A stretch of DNA of 7,691 bases. It comes from Halomonas halophila (GTDB lineage: Bacteria > Pseudomonadota > Gammaproteobacteria > Pseudomonadales > Halomonadaceae). Every line of letters begins with the position of its first letter. Positions within the stretch are counted from its first letter, which is position 1. The stretch spans positions 1 through 7,691 of the forward strand of contig DJIP01000294.1 in assembly GCA_002433675.1 (NCBI GenBank), given 5' to 3'. Below the pieces are notes generated by a model. The model ran no database searches, was not told the DNA's origin, and was given only the letters and a program-made list of their open reading frames with translations. Below, piece after piece: positions 5,936 to 7,691 of the stretch. The translations under genes were made by a program, and so were the position numbers.

Positions 5936-6826
5936 ATGGTCGAACCCGTCCTGCCTCGCTACCTCACCACCGCAGAGGTGGCCGACTATCTGCGTTTGAA
6001 GCCACGCAAGGTCTACGATCTGGTCCGCCAGGGGCAGATTCCCTGCACCCGGGCCACCGGCAAACTGCTGTTTCCACGCCACGCCATCGACCTGTGGCTG
6101 ATGAACCACCTGGAGGGGGATCAGTCTTCCGCGACCGAGCCGCTGGAGGTGATGGCCGGCAGTCAGGACCCGCTGCTGGACTGGGCGATGCGCGAGAGTG
6201 GCTGTGGCCTGGCAAGCCTTTGCCTAGGCAGCGGCGACGGCATCCAGCGGCTGCTGGCGGGCAAGGCCATGGTGGTGGGGGCACACCTGCTGGACGGGGC
6301 GGGGCGCTACAACGTGCCCTCGGAGCTTGGCCTTGGTGGCATGCGCGACCTGGTGGTGGTGCACTGGGCCAGACGTACCCAGGGGCTGATGCTGGCGCCG
6401 GGCAACCCGCTTGGCGTCGAAGGCCTGAGTGATCTGGCAAGGGCGGGGCTGCGTATCGGTCGGCGACCCGAGGGTGCCGGCGCCCATCGCTTGCTGGGTT
6501 GGCTGCTGGAGCGACAGGGTATCGAGATTGATCAGCTGGATATGATGGAGCATCCGGCGACAAGCGAGGACGACCTGGCGCTTGCCGTTTCCCAGGGCAG
6601 GGCGGACGTGGGACTTGGCGTTGAGGCCGCAGCCAGGCGCCAGGGGCTTCACTTCCTGCCCCTGCACCAGGAGTCCTTCGACCTGCTGTTGCGGCGACGC
6701 AGCTACTTCTGCGATGCCCTGCAGCGCCTGTTCGCCTTCGCCCGAGCCGAGCGACTGCGGGAGCAGGCGGAAAGCCTCGGCGGCTACGATGTGTCGCGGA
6801 TCGGGACGATTCGCTTCAACGCCTGA
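5936..6826 (+). CDS. Excisionase/MerR-type helix-turn-helix protein fused to a periplasmic-binding-like (COG1910/PF12727-type) domain; putative tungstate/molybdate-responsive regulator
   Basis: A 296-residue cytoplasmic protein without signal peptide or membrane segment. Residues 8-60 form a helix-turn-helix of the excisionase type (YLTTAEVADYLRLKPRKVYDLVRQG, then IPCTRATGKLLFPRHAIDLWL with the beta-wing). After a short linker, about residues 80-270 resemble the PBP-like domain found in molybdate-related regulators. Conserved stretches include the NPLGVEGLSDLARAGLRIGRRPEGAGAHRLL region (157-187) and AVSQGRADVGLGVEAAARRQGLHFLPL (217-243). By family knowledge such proteins bind DNA through the HTH and an oxyanion or cofactor through the PBP-like part. 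It is transcribed away from tupBCA across a 156-base region, the classic position of a local regulator, so control of tungstate uptake is a reasonable inference. The ligand is not proven; molybdate is the main alternative. It differs from ModE (winged helix plus Mop domains) and, as I recall, from TunR (integrase-like DNA-binding domain plus Mop/TOBE domains). GGAGG supports the start. Confidence 0.85.
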   Translation: MVEPVLPRYLTTAEVADYLRLKPRKVYDLVRQGQIPCTRATGKLLFPRHAIDLWLMNHLEGDQSSATEPLEVMAGSQDPLLDWAMRESGCGLASLCLGSGDGIQRLLAGKAMVVGAHLLDGAGRYNVPSELGLGGMRDLVVVHWARRTQGLMLAPGNPLGVEGLSDLARAGLRIGRRPEGAGAHRLLGWLLERQGIEIDQLDMMEHPATSEDDLALAVSQGRADVGLGVEAAARRQGLHFLPLHQESFDLLLRRRSYFCDALQRLFAFARAERLREQAESLGGYDVSRIGTIRFNA

Positions 6827-6836
6827 TGCGAGGCCG

Positions 6837-6933
6837 GGTGATCCTTGGTGTTCCGCCTTTCACGCGCGCAAGGGTGTCGCGGAGGTCGGTGATCCTTGGT
6901 GTTCTGCCTTTTCACGCGCGCAAGGGTGTCGCG
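6837..6933. repeat. Two-copy direct repeat with 51-bp period
   Basis: Positions 6837-6881 and 6888-6933 are near-identical copies of 45 and 46 bases, starting GGTGATCCTTGGTGTTC and ending AAGGGTGTCGCG. They differ by one substitution (C/T, 6854 against 6905) and one extra T in the second copy (CCTTT against CCTTTT). Six unrelated bases separate them. The second copy contains the 5' arm and loop of the convergent terminator hairpin; the first carries the same 5' arm without a matching 3' arm. This looks like a recent partial duplication. It is not a CRISPR array, having only two adjacent copies and no spacer of normal length. Confidence 0.85.
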
Positions 6934-6942
6934 TGAAAAGGC
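6906..6942. terminator. Bidirectional terminator hairpin between convergent genes
   Basis: GCCTTTTCACGCG (6906-6918) and CGCGTGAAAAGGC (6930-6942) are perfect 13-base arms with an 11-base loop. The hairpin lies 79 bases after the regulator stop and 11 bases after the stop of the HlyD-family gene on the other strand, exactly where convergent transcripts should end. Reading right, a pyrimidine-rich but T-poor tail (CCTCCCTTCTTATTCTT) follows; reading left there is no T tract. It therefore is not a textbook intrinsic terminator and may act partly as a 3'-end barrier. Confidence 0.7.
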
Positions 6943-6953
6943 GGCCTCCCTTC

Positions 6954-7691
6954 TTATTCTTCCCGCATCGCCCGTGCCAGCATGTCCACGATCGGTTTCG
7001 CCACATAGCTGGCGAAGCTTCTTTCGCTGGTACGAATCATTACCTCTGCCGGCATGCCGGCCATCAGCCGCATATTCTCGGTCATGTCCTTCTCGCCGAG
7101 CTCGGTGACCTGGATGCGGACCTTGTAGTAGCGCTGGCGCGTCGCCTCGTCTTCGAAACTGTTGGCGCTGACGTGGACGACCTCACCATCGATGACGTTG
7201 GACAGCCGCTGGTTGAAGGCGCTGAAGCGGATTTCCGCCGGTTGGCCAAGGTACAGATGGTCGACGTCGTGGTTGGCCACCTTGGCCTCGACGATAAAGC
7301 CGTCGCCCATGGGCACCAGGTCCATCAGCGGGTCGCCGCCGCGCACCACCGCGCCCAGGGTATGCACCTTGAGCCCGACCACGGTGCCCGCTACCGGGGC
7401 GGTGATCTCGGTGCGCTTCAAGGTATCGTTCAGCGCCACCAGGCGTTCTTCAGCGTCGGCCACCTCGGCCTGCACCTGGCGCAGCGCCTCGCCGACCTGC
7501 TGCTGGAACTCCTGCAGGCGAATCTGCTTGTTGAGGGTGTTCTCGCTGATCTGGGCCCGGAGCCTGGCCACCTCGGAGACGTGGCGAGCGTTGTCGCTCT
7601 GGTACTCCAGGCTCTCGCGCTCCATCTCGCGCATGCGCTGGCTGCTGATCAAGCCATCACGAAACAGCTTGCGGTGGTTGGCGACATCGCC
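6954..7691 (-). CDS. HlyD/AprE-family membrane fusion protein of a type I secretion system, partial (N-terminus off the right edge)
   Basis: Periplasmic adaptor that bridges an inner-membrane ABC exporter and a TolC-like outer-membrane channel. The last 245 residues are visible. The frame is open to the window edge, and the family usually has about 400-480 residues, so roughly half is missing, including the N-terminal membrane anchor. The segment begins GDVANHRKLFRDGLISSQRM, the typical end of the first periplasmic helix, followed by a long charged coiled coil (about visible residues 20-92). The second lipoyl half follows (TEITAPVAGTVVGLKVHTLG, about 94-113), then a beta-barrel with DVDHLYLGQPAEIRFSAF (about 142-159), and a C-terminal tail YVAKPIVDMLARAMREE characteristic of AprE/PrsE-type T1SS adaptors. 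The cognate ATPase and the substrate gene are outside the window. A TTG at 7652 is in frame but internal and is not a start. The gene converges on the regulator gene, with a hairpin between them. Confidence 0.92.
   Translation of the reverse strand, partial: GDVANHRKLFRDGLISSQRMREMERESLEYQSDNARHVSEVARLRAQISENTLNKQIRLQEFQQQVGEALRQVQAEVADAEERLVALNDTLKRTEITAPVAGTVVGLKVHTLGAVVRGGDPLMDLVPMGDGFIVEAKVANHDVDHLYLGQPAEIRFSAFNQRLSNVIDGEVVHVSANSFEDEATRQRYYKVRIQVTELGEKDMTENMRLMAGMPAEVMIRTSERSFASYVAKPIVDMLARAMREE

Noticed and set aside
6837..6942. CRISPR array or REP cluster
   Set aside because: There are just two copies with six bases between them and no cas genes; REP identity cannot be judged without other copies in the genome.

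Overview
The window is GC-rich DNA from an aerobic proteobacterium. The leucine-degradation genes, the LiuR-type operator, the TupABC transporter and the type I secretion adaptor together fit a gammaproteobacterium, and a halophilic Halomonas-like genus is my best guess. That placement rests on protein character only; there is no rRNA or other marker gene here. Six of the seven genes (eight blocks counting non-coding DNA) are read on the minus strand; only the HTH/PBP regulator is on the plus strand. No tRNA, rRNA, transposase, CRISPR array or phage gene is visible.

Layout. Positions 1-2470 hold the start of a leucine/isovalerate (liu) operon: an operator palindrome (2455-2470), then liuA (isovaleryl-CoA dehydrogenase), then liuB (methylcrotonyl-CoA carboxylase carboxyltransferase subunit), which runs off the left edge. 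The two enzymes catalyse consecutive steps from isovaleryl-CoA towards 3-methylglutaconyl-CoA. The usual partners (liuC, liuD, liuE) would lie to the left of the window. The regulator gene liuR is not beside liuA, although its probable operator is. Positions 2471-2759 appear non-coding. A one-domain cupin of unknown substrate follows (2760-3263). Its upstream region (3264-3436) is rich in dyad symmetry: a long leader stem-loop, a 16-bp palindrome over a candidate -35 box, and a small hairpin.

Positions 3437-5779 hold a tungstate ABC transporter in the unusual order permease-ATPase-binding protein (tupB-tupC-tupA in the direction of transcription). tupB and tupC overlap by four bases. Divergent from it is a plus-strand gene (5936-6826) coding for an excisionase/MerR-like helix-turn-helix fused to a cytoplasmic periplasmic-binding-protein-like domain. 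The natural reading is a one-component oxyanion sensor that controls tupBCA. The 156-bp divergent region between them contains several inverted repeats that could be its operators.

Positions 6837-6942 form a convergent intergenic region with a long perfect hairpin, whose 5' half and upstream flank are duplicated as a 51-bp-period direct repeat. The right edge carries the C-terminal part of an HlyD/AprE-type adaptor of a type I secretion system, whose ATPase and N-terminus lie outside the window.

The most noteworthy item is the tupBCA / HTH-PBP regulator pair with its putative operators. The components belong to recognisable families, so I regard it as a little-described regulatory arrangement and not as a wholly new system.
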